Shown: positions 17,489-25,850, numbered from the stretch's first letter. The stretch: DNA of 64,000 nt from UBA1563 sp041667115 (GCA_041667115.1 JBAYFO010000008.1:20630-84629), one strand, 5' to 3'. Notes: a model not told the origin generated them from the letters alone. Translations and numbers: made by a program.

Positions 17489-18682
17489 ATGGAAATAGAA
17501 CAACAAACAACTTCTGCCAATCCTACTGTTGTAGTAAAGAAAAAACGGTTTTTATCCTGGGCAAAAGAAATATTCTTACTTGCCTGGTATTTGATTAGAG
17601 ATTTATTCGCCGCTTTTTTACGGTTCTTCAACATCAAGCAAATTTATTATTTGGATGCTCATCAAGCGTATAGAAAAATACTTAGTGAATACGCGGTAAT
17701 TCATTCGGTAATCCTGGCAAAGGAAAAGATCAGCGCAGAAGAGCATGATACTATTCAAGAGATTGATTTAATTATTGCTGAAGCAAACCGGATTAACCAC
17801 TATGAAGAATTGTGGCCGTTCATTCATCTTATTGAATTACAGATACTCAGGCTTTATGATTTGAAAGCGCTTCTCTCCCACCTAATTATTATCCGTAATA
17901 ACCTTTATGTGCTGGATGAGGAAGATAGAAAACGGTGGGAACCGGTACTTACTAAATTTGATGTGGCGGACAACGCCCAACCGCTTGACGAAAACTATTT
18001 CCGTAATGTGATCTATTCGGTAACGGCAGAAATTCAAGAAGCCCGGCGGCTGAATTTTATGACCACCGATCTTAAACATGCGTTAATGAAAAGATTTTTC
18101 TGGATCACCCTTGGTGTAGGAATTCTTGCATGGGGATTTGCCTTTGCGATTATCCGCGACCCGCTTGTACACTACGCGGTAATCTTCGGACTGCTGGGAG
18201 GATTCTTCAGCCGTGTGTTAGCGTTAAAGAGTCTGGAATTTAAGCCCGCGGCGTTTTCTCTTTTAGCGCTTTACACTTACATTCAACCTTTGTTGGGAGG
18301 TGTCGGCGCTTTGATCTTGTATCTTATTCTCATTTCACCTCTTGGTCCGCAGGTAATAAGCGGTGATACTTTTTATCTAAGCGATACCGAAACGCACAAC
18401 TACATTGTTGCTAAAATTAGTGACTCGACCACCGTAATGAGTTGGAAAGTACCCGCGTTAATTAGAGATACTTCGCTCATCTCAACCTCCAAAGTTATTT
18501 CACAGTATCCGAAGCCGGGAATGTTTTTACTCTTAGCCTTCCTTGCCGGCTTTTCTGAACGGTGGCTGCTCGGTACGCTTGAAACAATTGTAGGAAAGAA
18601 ATTACAAAAGGATGGTGATGGAAAATCCACACCGGAAGTAAAACCGGCTCCGGTTACAACTACGCCGGAAGTAAAACCTTAA
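17489..18682 (+). CDS. four-helix membrane protein, unknown family
   Basis: 397 aa. A soluble, mostly helical N-terminal region (about 1-205) with a hydrophobic patch at 28-45 comes first, then transmembrane helices near 207-226, 228-243, 255-285 and 333-350, and a Pro-rich tail with the repeat TPEVKP. The last helix is followed by FSERWLLGTLETIVGKK, which looks like a conserved family signature. I do not recognise the family. It lies 62 bp behind the GH46-like gene and 11 bp before the ACP-like gene, with good AAAGGAG ribosome sites, so the genes are probably one operon. Confidence 0.6.
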   Translation: MEIEQQTTSANPTVVVKKKRFLSWAKEIFLLAWYLIRDLFAAFLRFFNIKQIYYLDAHQAYRKILSEYAVIHSVILAKEKISAEEHDTIQEIDLIIAEANRINHYEELWPFIHLIELQILRLYDLKALLSHLIIIRNNLYVLDEEDRKRWEPVLTKFDVADNAQPLDENYFRNVIYSVTAEIQEARRLNFMTTDLKHALMKRFFWITLGVGILAWGFAFAIIRDPLVHYAVIFGLLGGFFSRVLALKSLEFKPAAFSLLALYTYIQPLLGGVGALILYLILISPLGPQVISGDTFYLSDTETHNYIVAKISDSTTVMSWKVPALIRDTSLISTSKVISQYPKPGMFLLLAFLAGFSERWLLGTLETIVGKKLQKDGDGKSTPEVKPAPVTTTPEVKP

Positions 18683-18693
18683 GGAGAAAAATA

Positions 18694-18981
18694 ATGACTA
18701 ATTCATCAAATGAAATTCGGAATTGTGTTAGGGCTAAAGTTCGTGCATTCTGTTTTGCTGGAGCTCAAATAACGGATGACGAAATCGGAAAGACTAAAAT
18801 AAGTGATTTACCGCTTTCTCAGAATCCCAATATGCCCGGTGTTTCACCAATGCAGCCATTGGTAATCAAATTAAAGAAGTGTGTAGATATTAGTATTGAT
18901 CTTTCGGTTGATACTTTAACAAGTCATTCTACCTGGACTGTGGATGATGTTTCACAATATATAAATGGACAAACAATATAA
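18694..18981 (+). CDS. divergent acyl-carrier-protein-like protein
   Basis: 95 aa. The C-terminus (TWTVDDVSQYINGQ) closely follows the last helix of acyl carrier proteins (TVQAAIDYINGHQ in E. coli). The N-terminal helix, the acidic TDDEIGKTKISDL loop and the ISIDLSVD helix also fit the ACP fold. The phosphopantetheine site DSL is not present; GVSPMQ holds a Ser in roughly the right place, but Pro follows it. It may be an ACP fold used for binding rather than acyl transfer. Stop overlaps the ribosome site of the next gene. Confidence 0.55.
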   Translation: MTNSSNEIRNCVRAKVRAFCFAGAQITDDEIGKTKISDLPLSQNPNMPGVSPMQPLVIKLKKCVDISIDLSVDTLTSHSTWTVDDVSQYINGQTI

Positions 18982-18991
18982 AGGAGCTAAC

Positions 18992-20032
18992 ATGAAATTC
19001 TTTTATAAGTTTTTGCTAGCTGTTGTGGTATTAGCATGTGCCATTTATCCACAAAATGTTAGCATGTTAACTACTAATAAGATTGAGTCGGGAGAAATCG
19101 TTTATTTCGAAAACGCTAAGGATAGTAGTGAGTTAACAAAAAGATATAATTATTTTCTGAAAGCAAAGATCGTTCTTAAAAACGAAACAAAAGGAAGTGA
19201 AGTTACTGCCAGGGAGAGTATCGGTGTTAAAGATGGGGAGCTTGTATTTATCAAGTTCGTCGATAATGCTATCAAGAATATGGCTGGCGATGACTTTGCG
19301 TTATATCTTGATAATGTTTTAGTAAAGCGGACTGATTCTGTTTCAGCAATAGGAGGAGGTGTTTTCAAACTAGATCTTAAACCTTCTCTTGACGCAGCAG
19401 AAGCTCAGAAACTTGATCTTGTTTGGGGAAGGAAGTTTGTGGAAAGTTATACTAATGGCACAGCCATGAATGTTGACTTAAATCTTAAAGGGGCATTCTC
19501 TTCTAAACCAGATTCCGCCGCATTGAACAGCGTTCAAATAAAAGGAGGATATACTTTCATCTTTACGGATGTGGGTCTTTTTAAATATCTAGGATTAAAC
19601 GGAAATATCGGGAGCGAACATCCTCAAAATTTTAGTCAAACGAATATGGTTGGGAGTGTTGCTTTTAGTACGGTTCTACCCTGGACGGATATTCTTGCAA
19701 GAGTTATTGCTAATAATAGAACAAACGCTTCAATAGGGTTGCTTCTTCAACCTGCAATAGAATTTGTAAAGAATACTACGGTAAAAGATTCTTCTTATTT
19801 ACGTGGAGCTATACATGGAGGTTGGGACATCCCCTTATTAAAAAATCAGTATGTCAGTTTTTATGGCGTTGCTTACTTTCAAAAGGGATATCAACCGCGC
19901 TCATATGTTGAGATGACATTGGAACAAGATCTTTCGGAGTCTCTTGCAGTAGTAGCTAAATGGGTAAATGGTGCGCTGCCTCCTTTGTTTCAACATGAAG
20001 CTGATTTTAGAATAGGATTACGTTTTAAATAA
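18992..20032 (+). CDS. exported protein, probable outer-membrane barrel
   Basis: 346 aa from MKFFYKFLLAVVVLACAIYP (18992), which has a clear AAGGAG ribosome site; an earlier ATG at 18965 is less likely. Signal peptide first, then a mixed region, then many alternating hydrophobic strands (GGYTFIFTDVGLFKYLGLNG, VSFYGVAYFQKGYQPRSYVE, AVVAKWVNGALPPLFQ) ending in DFRIGLRFK. The last residues alternate like a barrel C-terminus, although they end in Lys. No family recognised. It is probably the last gene of the GH46/ACP-like operon. Confidence 0.6.
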   Translation: MKFFYKFLLAVVVLACAIYPQNVSMLTTNKIESGEIVYFENAKDSSELTKRYNYFLKAKIVLKNETKGSEVTARESIGVKDGELVFIKFVDNAIKNMAGDDFALYLDNVLVKRTDSVSAIGGGVFKLDLKPSLDAAEAQKLDLVWGRKFVESYTNGTAMNVDLNLKGAFSSKPDSAALNSVQIKGGYTFIFTDVGLFKYLGLNGNIGSEHPQNFSQTNMVGSVAFSTVLPWTDILARVIANNRTNASIGLLLQPAIEFVKNTTVKDSSYLRGAIHGGWDIPLLKNQYVSFYGVAYFQKGYQPRSYVEMTLEQDLSESLAVVAKWVNGALPPLFQHEADFRIGLRFK

Positions 20033-20189
20033 GGGGAGGGATGGATTCTAAAAGTGACTAATGGAAAGACTGAGCTATCGATAGATAAAGATAATATGGT
20101 TTTTAAGAAATAAAAAAGTGAAGCACTGTTTTAATAGATGGAGGGCTGTTCTTTGAAATTACATGGCACATTTTGAAGGGTTACCTTCA

Positions 20190-20505
20190 AGAAATGAAAG
20201 GTGACTCCAATGAAATGAGAGGTGACACCGGAGAAATGTTATCTAACGGTGAGGAAATAAAAACTGACATGTGAGAAATGTCATGTTGCAGTGAAGAAAA
20301 GTAATCTTACAGTAAGGAAATGAATGCTCGCGTGCGAGAAATATCATCTAACAGCGAGGAAATAAAAGCTTGCACTGAAGAAATGTCAGCTTGCAGTGAA
20401 GAAATGTCAGCTCGCTGTGAAGAAATGTCAGTTTGCTGTGAAGAAATGTAATCTTGCAGTAAGGAAATGAATGCTTGCATGTGAGAAACATCACCTAACA
20501 GTCAA
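20190..20505. repeat. 21-bp tandem repeat tract B (about 15 units)
   Basis: About fifteen imperfect 21-bp units with the core TTGCAGTGAAGAAATG, closest in the middle (20370-20450) and decaying outward. Stops in all + frames exclude a long protein. The period equals that of tract A, and both contain a TGC element followed by an A-rich GAAATG element. The region also carries the ribosome-free gap before the gene at 20695. No CRISPR: no unique spacers. Confidence 0.8.
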
Positions 20506-20694
20506 GATCTAGAAGGTGAAAGATGAAAAATGTTTGAATTTGGGAGAAAAACAAGGATTTGTTACACAAAGGGGACACGAAGAGCGCGAAGAAGATCCCT
20601 TCGTGGAGCTCTGCCTGAGGCAGACAGGTTCGAGACAGTATTTGTTCTTAAAAATAAATTAAATCTTCATTCATTAACAAAAAGGAGTACTACA

Positions 20695-21393
20695 ATGAAT
20701 ACCCGTGAAAAAAACAAGCATGAAATGCTTGGCACCGTTACCGGTTTTTATGAGACGGAGAAGAGCACATTCGCTGATCTGCCCGGATTAATCTCGGCAT
20801 TCTCGGATGTTATCGCGATCAACAAGGAGATCGATCTGAATGAAAAGGTCGTTCAGGAAGGGACAAAGGGGAAAGTAGTTTCCCGGGATGATTCCCAGTC
20901 CGAGCTGATCAAAATTGCTCTGGTTTGTGCCGGGGCTATCTACGGCTATGCTGCCGCAGAAAACGATCTTGAACTGTTAACCTTTGCCGATGTAAGCAGC
21001 AGCACGTTCAAGAAAATGAGGGACGCGGAAATTCCTCTTAAGGTTGAAAAGATTCTGGATAAAGGGGACGAGCTCGGGGCGGCGCTCATTCCTTTCGGCT
21101 TGTCGGAAGAAAAGAGGACCACCGGCAGGGCGAGTCTGGATGATTACATGGAGAAATTCGGCAGTGTAAATACGGGAAAGGGGAATAAAAAATCAGCCGC
21201 GGAAAGCAGTAAGAAGCTGCTCGTAAAAGTTGATCAGAAGCTGAAGGTGCTGGATAAGTTGATGCTGAACTTTAAGGAGGAGAAACCCGACTTATATTCC
21301 CGGTACAGCATGGCACGGATTATCTACGACAAGAGGGGGAGCCGAAGGGGAGGGAACGGTGAGACTCCTCCTCCGCCGGAAGAGCCGAAATAA
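20695..21393 (+). CDS. hypothetical protein, Pro-rich C-terminus
   Basis: 232 aa from MNTREKNKHEML, chosen for the AAAGGAG box at 20681-20687; the frame is open upstream but that part has no start signal. Composition: soluble, helical, with alternating Lys/Asp/Glu and the central ALVCAGAIYGYAAAENDLELLTFADVSSS. The tail RGGNGETPPPPEEPK is flexible. The codon use is more GC-rich (CTG, GAG, AAG) than that of its neighbours, which may point to a different origin. No family recognised. Confidence 0.6.
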   Translation: MNTREKNKHEMLGTVTGFYETEKSTFADLPGLISAFSDVIAINKEIDLNEKVVQEGTKGKVVSRDDSQSELIKIALVCAGAIYGYAAAENDLELLTFADVSSSTFKKMRDAEIPLKVEKILDKGDELGAALIPFGLSEEKRTTGRASLDDYMEKFGSVNTGKGNKKSAAESSKKLLVKVDQKLKVLDKLMLNFKEEKPDLYSRYSMARIIYDKRGSRRGGNGETPPPPEEPK

Positions 21394-21706
21394 TTAACGA
21401 TTGCAACAAAAGCACTCCCACGGTTGCGATCCATTGCAGCGATACCCTGAAGGGTATCGCTGTTCGAAAAAATCATCCCGATAAATCGGGATGATATGGG
21501 AATTGATGGTTTGTTAGAATGAGATAGAAAAAAGTTGGAATACATCTACCTGTCCGCCTTTGGCGGATGAAGTGCCGTGCGGTAATGTATTCCTTAATTA
21601 ACTAAACTGTGCGGCATAAGTAATAATTACTTGACTTTCTTTTCTATAGACAACATGGTTAGACGAATAGGACTGGAATCAAGAATAATTAAAAAGGAGA
21701 TAAAAA
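21394..21706. other. intergenic region with three palindromes
   Basis: AGCGATACCC-TGAA-GGGTATCGCT (21438-21461), ATCATCCCGAT-AA-ATCGGGATGAT (21472-21495) and TCCGCC-TTT-GGCGGA (about 21552-21566). The first could end transcription of the upstream gene. No gene seen; ribosome site AAAGGAG lies at 21692-21698. Confidence 0.65.
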
Positions 21707-22231
21707 ATGAACAAAGATCCAAGGTCAGCCGAAGAAAGAGCAGCGCATGAGGCATTTGCGAAAGCAACGCTGCAACATACTAATCAACGGATACTGCAGC
21801 TTCTTGAGAAACCTCCGGCAAACGATATCTTGCAGAAGATGCCGGGTTTAAATATTGAAGCTGCAAGGTTGGCAGCTAGTTCAAACGAATCGTACAGCTA
21901 CAGTGCTCAAATGGATTTTGCAAATTTATTTGGCGGTGTAGTAAATCTGTTTCCGGAGGGGTATCCGCCATTCTTTAAGGGATTTTATGGAGGGTTAGGG
22001 GTAGGTCTTGGCTCTACGTGGGGAACTTGCTTCTTCAACTTTGATTTGAAATCACTTGACAAAGTGATCGCGAACTTTGAGTTCAACATAGCTCCCGCAT
22101 TCACGCAAATTAATTTCTGGAAGCTGGTGGACGGCAGTTTTATTGGTCATTTCATTGGTGGTGGAGTAGCATTCGGGCTGGGTGTTTATGGAGGACAAGG
22201 CAGCTGGAGCGACCATAGGGAATGGCAATAG
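21707..22231 (+). CDS. hypothetical protein with Gly-rich beta C-terminal domain
   Basis: 174 aa. A helical N-terminus (RSAEERAAHEAFAKATLQHT) is followed by a Gly- and aromatic-rich domain of repeated strands (FFKGFYGGLGVGLGSTWGT, FIGHFIGGGVAFGLGVYGG). The pattern looks like a small beta-barrel, similar in style to VapA-like or lectin-like proteins, but I cannot name it. No signal peptide. A strong ribosome site supports the start. Its link to the genes upstream is only by position. Confidence 0.55.
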   Translation: MNKDPRSAEERAAHEAFAKATLQHTNQRILQLLEKPPANDILQKMPGLNIEAARLAASSNESYSYSAQMDFANLFGGVVNLFPEGYPPFFKGFYGGLGVGLGSTWGTCFFNFDLKSLDKVIANFEFNIAPAFTQINFWKLVDGSFIGHFIGGGVAFGLGVYGGQGSWSDHREWQ

Positions 22232-22434
22232 CAACTCAATTAATATGTAAAAGTTGGTTGGTTGTTTTAGTCGTCTTCGGCTTTATGGTAGCTTAGGTGA
22301 TTCTATTGCCAAAGGGAATTGTAGGGATTTGAAAAATAGAATCGTATAACACTTGTTGAAGTCTTGACTTGTTAAAGTTTAGAAGGGAGGGTTGTGCCCG
22401 CCGGTGTTCCCAACAACCGGGAATCAATTTAGTT

Positions 22435-22890
22435 CTGTCCCGATAGCTATCGGGACAGGTTATGAATTAGATAGTTAGTAATCCGCCAGAGGCGGACGGC
22501 GCAGGATGGCGAGAATATTAAAAATTTAAGAATAACGATTAACGATATTTGATTTATGATGTGACAAAATCTTCTAACCATGGCAAGCCTTGGCATGCTT
22601 CTAAAATCGTTAATCCCCGTCTGAGCCGGGCAGGCTTGTTCTGAGATCAATTTTGGTTCCAGCTTTGCCGATTTATATAGTTAGTAAAAATCCGCCGCGG
22701 CGGACGGCGCTGGATGGCGAGGATATTAAAAATTTAAGAATAACGATTAACGATATTTGATTTATGATGTAACAAAATCTTCTAACCATGGCAAGCCTTG
22801 GCATGTTTCTAAAATCGTTAATCCCCGTCTGAGCCGGGCATGCTTGTTCTGAGATCAATTTTGGTTCTGTCCCGATAGCTATCGGGACAG
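22435..22890. repeat. tandem duplication of a ~190-bp segment with perfect palindromes
   Basis: Segments 22471-22659 and 22677-22867 are nearly identical. Each carries a TCCGCC...GGCGGA palindrome and the core TAACGATTAACGATATTTG. A perfect 24-bp palindrome (CTGTCCCGATAG and its reverse complement) sits at 22435-22458 and again at 22867-22890, framing the pair. No protein is supported; open stretches on the minus strand come from the duplication. Confidence 0.8.
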
Positions 22891-23142
22891 GTTATGAATT
22901 CCGCCGCGGCGGACTAATAACTAATAACTGTAAACTGAAAACTTTTTTTATAAATTGGAAATATGTCAGAAACTCCTTAGGTTTGTCCATAGTAATTATT
23001 GAGAGAAGAGGCACTATTATTTCTTCATTAGTATTACATAGAACAATATTACCGAACGGGGTAAATACATTACCTTCTCCCCTTTTATTTCCTACATCGA
23101 AAAAGACAACAAAAGAATTTTACTTAAAAGTATTTATATCTC
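22891..23142. other. boundary region before the cassette array
   Basis: Begins with a CCGCCGCGGCGG palindrome (22901-22912). A short open frame (22983-23192) runs through the attC-like hairpin and lacks a ribosome site, so I do not call it. Confidence 0.4.
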
Positions 23143-23187
23143 TTTTAACAACTTGTCACGCAAGGCGTGATAACACGGCGGTATACC
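23143..23187 (+). repeat. attC-like site 1 (3' half)
   Basis: Contains AACAACTTGTCACGC-AAG-GCGTGATAACACGGCGG and the core GGTATAC. The inner TCACGC/GCGTGA stem is perfect. The left arm seen at other sites (ACGGCGTGTTGGG) is absent, so this is a partial or chimeric site and the left end of the array. Confidence 0.6.
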
Positions 23188-23235
23188 TTTGATAATTATT
23201 TAAAATAAATTAATTATAAAGTTACATACTAATTT

Positions 23236-24096
23236 ATGGACAGTTATTTTTTAAATTTTATTATTAACACTTTTTTAATGGTATTTGCCATTGTTTCAGT
23301 TATAGAACTTATCTATGATAAAACTATTAAAGGCTCTATCTTCGGTAGAATTAGTAAAAGAGGGTGGTACTTAGTCATAAGTGCAGTACTAAGTATTGGT
23401 TTTAATCTTTACAGGGACTGGCAAGCGGATACTAAACAAGAGGAAACTGACAAGGCAAAAGCCATAAGTGATTCATTGCTTCAATCATCACAAACAAAAA
23501 TACTTCTACTCCAAATATCAACAAAAGATACAATTATTAAAAAAGTAGATAGTACTTATGCGAAAAGTATCAAGGCTTCAAACGAGGCCCTAGCAAAATA
23601 TAACCTAAAAATTACTGATTCACTGCATTCTGTAGTTAGCAAATTAAAACTGGATGCAGCGAAACCACAAATACTAATAGCTCCATTAGAAAAAGGAAGA
23701 AGTCCAGCATTCCTAACAAAGGACAATGATAAAAATCGGTTTAATATTCAATTTATTTCAAAAGGTGGCACATGTTATCATATAAGTCTTTATTGTTATT
23801 TGCTAAAAGATAGAGGTCATGATGATTATTTATTATTAGGGTCATCTCCTCTAACGATTGGAGAAAGCTTTCTTGCTGAAGATGTTTTAAGAACAAAATA
23901 TCTGGAAATATCTCCTGGTATTCTTGTTTACCCTGAGGTTGTGGTATTTCTCACGGGATATTTTTCAAAAGATCCTGATGGAAATATTTTAATTCCCTTT
24001 AATGAAACTTTTAAATTTAATTTTAAGGAAAACATTTATATATCCGGTTTGGAAATGAAGTACGATAAGATAAAGAAACAACTAAATATTAAATAA
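23236..24096 (+). CDS. cassette protein: membrane-anchored coiled-coil, unknown function
   Basis: 286 aa. Two N-terminal transmembrane helices (about 5-27 and 42-60) precede a Lys/Asp/Ser-rich helical segment (65-140, likely coiled coil: DKAKAISDSLLQSSQTKILLL), and a beta-rich C-terminal domain (about 145-280). No known family seen. It starts 50 bp behind attC-like site 1, as expected for an integron cassette gene, and AT-content is high. Confidence 0.65.
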   Translation: MDSYFLNFIINTFLMVFAIVSVIELIYDKTIKGSIFGRISKRGWYLVISAVLSIGFNLYRDWQADTKQEETDKAKAISDSLLQSSQTKILLLQISTKDTIIKKVDSTYAKSIKASNEALAKYNLKITDSLHSVVSKLKLDAAKPQILIAPLEKGRSPAFLTKDNDKNRFNIQFISKGGTCYHISLYCYLLKDRGHDDYLLLGSSPLTIGESFLAEDVLRTKYLEISPGILVYPEVVVFLTGYFSKDPDGNILIPFNETFKFNFKENIYISGLEMKYDKIKKQLNIK

Positions 24097-24220
24097 AAAC
24101 CGCACATAAACCACGAACGTATAAACGATTTTACAGTGCTGTTTTTTCGGGTTTTGCATTTCAGTTCAGTAGTTTTGTGTTAAGAGTTCTAGATAAGTAA
24201 ATAGTTAAATAATTATGATT

Positions 24221-24278
24221 GTTGTAACTAACACGGCGGAGCGTTCTTGGCGGTGTGTTAGGCGCAACAACGTTATAC
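24221..24278 (+). repeat. attC-like site 2
   Basis: TTGTAAC (left core) and GTTATAC (right core, 24272-24278) flank an imperfect hairpin with CTAACAC (24228-24234) and GTGTTAG. The right arm GGCGCAACAACGTTATAC is shared with site 3. The next gene starts only 7 bp behind the right core, typical for cassettes. Confidence 0.65.
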
Positions 24279-24285
24279 GATTTGT

Positions 24286-25221
24286 ATGAAGGATATATCT
24301 AAAATAGAATCTGAAGTTCGCACATATATAAATGCTGCTAGAAAAATAAATGTATTACTAAAAGATAAGATTGCTTGGAATAAATTATGTAGTTCTTTAG
24401 ATATTATTGGGGATACAGAATTAGCTATTAAAGAATATCTAAAAATTAAAAAAACAAAAAATGATGGAGAAAAATATTTAATTGTATTCGGAATTCTACA
24501 AATTCTTTTTGTTCAACAAGATGCTGTTAACAATCTTTGCGAAGCATTAAATATTAAATTTCCCCTCAATCAGGATTTAATTAAAATTAGAGAAATTAGG
24601 AATGATAGTATTGGGCATCCAACAAAAAGAGGTTCTGGGGAAGGGAAATATTTTAATTTTATTAGTCGTCCATATTTGGGACACACTGGATTAAGTTTGA
24701 TGACAGTTTATCCAAGCAGAGAAAAAGAAACTGAATTCAGACATTATAATATTCACGAGCTAATAAGAACTCAAAATGAAATAATTTATAATTCATTGAT
24801 AGAAGTTGTAAAAAAATTAAAAGAAGAAGAAATGGAACATAGAAAGAAGCATCGTGACAAAAGTATCGCTGGAATATTTCCAACAACTTTACACTACCAT
24901 TTTGAAAAAATGTACGAATCAACTCATCAAACAGCTCCACTTGATATTGGAAAAATAAATTATGATGTAGTAAAAAAAAATCTCGGAGAATTTATTACAG
25001 AATTACAGAATAGAGGAGTTTACGATGCTTACGATTGGTTAAAGTATCATATTGAATTAATAGAATATCCCCTGGAACGACTTAGAAATTATTTTTATAG
25101 AATAGATGATGTTCCTAATGATAAAGATGCCTATATCTATATTTTTTTTCTTGAAAAACAGTTTAAAGAAATAGTCCAAATGGCAAAAGAGATTGATGCA
25201 GAATACCAAGAAGATTTATAA
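24286..25221 (+). CDS. cassette protein with HEPN-type R-N-x4-H motif
   Basis: 311 aa, soluble and mostly alpha-helical. IREIRNDSIGHPTKRG (101-116) contains R105-N106 and H111, the RNx4H signature of HEPN-domain ribonucleases found in toxin-antitoxin, abortive-infection and CRISPR effectors. The helices before it (EKYLIVFGILQILFVQQDAV) fit the HEPN bundle. The C-terminal half is charged and helical, with no family I recognise. It follows attC-like site 2 by 7 bp with no separate ribosome site. A nuclease role in defence is inferred from the motif and location only. Confidence 0.6.
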   Translation: MKDISKIESEVRTYINAARKINVLLKDKIAWNKLCSSLDIIGDTELAIKEYLKIKKTKNDGEKYLIVFGILQILFVQQDAVNNLCEALNIKFPLNQDLIKIREIRNDSIGHPTKRGSGEGKYFNFISRPYLGHTGLSLMTVYPSREKETEFRHYNIHELIRTQNEIIYNSLIEVVKKLKEEEMEHRKKHRDKSIAGIFPTTLHYHFEKMYESTHQTAPLDIGKINYDVVKKNLGEFITELQNRGVYDAYDWLKYHIELIEYPLERLRNYFYRIDDVPNDKDAYIYIFFLEKQFKEIVQMAKEIDAEYQEDL

Positions 25222-25224
25222 AAC

Positions 25225-25307
25225 TTATAACATCTTTAATCCGCCAGAGGGCGGATAAATAAGTAAAGCGTACACGCTATGGTGTGGCAGGCGCAACATC
25301 GTTATAC
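25225..25307 (+). repeat. attC-like site 3 (most complete)
   Basis: 83 bp. Left core TTATAAC, then ATCTTTAAT; right arm AACATC-G-TTATAC. The arms pair except for one unpaired G, the layout of an extrahelical base in attC sites. Inner CACGC-TATG-GTGTG forms the apex. A CCGCCAGAGGGCGG palindrome is inserted in the left arm after CTTTAAT. Confidence 0.75.
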
Positions 25308-25330
25308 CTCATAAATAAAAGGAATGTCTT

Positions 25331-25540
25331 ATGGCAAATAGTATTACAGGAAATCATGATGGTGAAAATGGACGTAATGAATCTTACCATATTCCTGGTA
25401 GAGGAGATGTCCCACGGAAGAAACTAGTTAGAGAAGTTGAAGAGGATAAACATCCCAAATTCAGTATTTATAAAATTAATAGGGAAAAATTTGTTCGAGG
25501 CAAACCTGATGACTCTGAAAAAAACAATATAAATAAATAA
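25331..25540 (+). CDS. cassette protein, DUF3892-like
   Basis: 69 aa. The end EKFVRGKPDDSEKNNINK matches the closing motif of DUF3892 proteins (..LRSxPDxxxxNNLDNLP), and the start MANSITGNHDGENGRNESY fits the opening strand. DUF3892 is a small conserved family of unknown function, common in accessory DNA. The start has an AAAAGGAA ribosome-site-like sequence and lies 24 bp behind attC-like site 3. It is followed by no clear attC; the next site is at 25851. Confidence 0.7.
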   Translation: MANSITGNHDGENGRNESYHIPGRGDVPRKKLVREVEEDKHPKFSIYKINREKFVRGKPDDSEKNNINK

Positions 25541-25664
25541 TATTTTCGGTTATGGTTATTATAATTAACCAACGAGCGTAACTCTAAGGATTGTTCTTTC
25601 TTTCAATTTTGTTGCAATATTTGGAAATATTACTTTCACAGTAAATTTATTTGTGGAGGCAGTT

Positions 25665-25751
25665 ATGAATCTAAATACGAACATTTATTTGTTTGCTTGT
25701 GCTTTGGCGGGGATTGCCCTTACGAGGAGGTCTGGTGACTTTCTCCAATAA
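25665..25751 (+). CDS. short ORF (28 aa) with strong ribosome site
   Basis: A GTGGAGG box stands 7 bp before ATG. The peptide MNLNTNIYLFACALAGIALT... has one hydrophobic stretch and ends in RRSGDFLQ. It overlaps the start of the tRNA-like sequence at 25724. It may be a genuine small peptide or the stump of an exported protein replaced by the tRNA-like segment. Confidence 0.3.
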   Translation: MNLNTNIYLFACALAGIALTRRSGDFLQ

Positions 25752-25833
25752 TAGTAGATTGCAAAAAAATGGAATAAGAATAATCTGGAATTACGGTTAA
25801 GGGCTGGGGGTTCGATTCCCCCACTCCTCGCCA
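25724..25833 (+). tRNA. tRNA-like sequence with normal 3' half and abnormal centre
   Basis: The 3' part is canonical: a perfect T arm (GGGGG TTCGATT CCCCC, 25806-25822), acceptor strand ACTCCTC, discriminator G and encoded CCA (25831-25833). A matching acceptor 5' strand GAGGAG lies at 25724-25729. Between them the 75 bases do not form a normal D arm or 7-base anticodon loop; the only stem is AGATT/AATCT around a 21-base loop. It is probably a disrupted tRNA or a tRNA-mimic in the cassette array, not a working tRNA. Confidence 0.35.
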
Positions 25834-25850
25834 TAATTTGAAATATAATG

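Noticed and set aside
20190..20505. A CRISPR array
   Set aside because: Units are directly adjacent with a 21-bp period and decay outward; there are no unique spacers and no cas genes nearby. Tract A was rejected as CRISPR for the same reason.
22983..23192. A 69-codon frame running through attC-like site 1
   Set aside because: No ribosome site, odd composition and overlap with the hairpin; it is more likely a chance frame.
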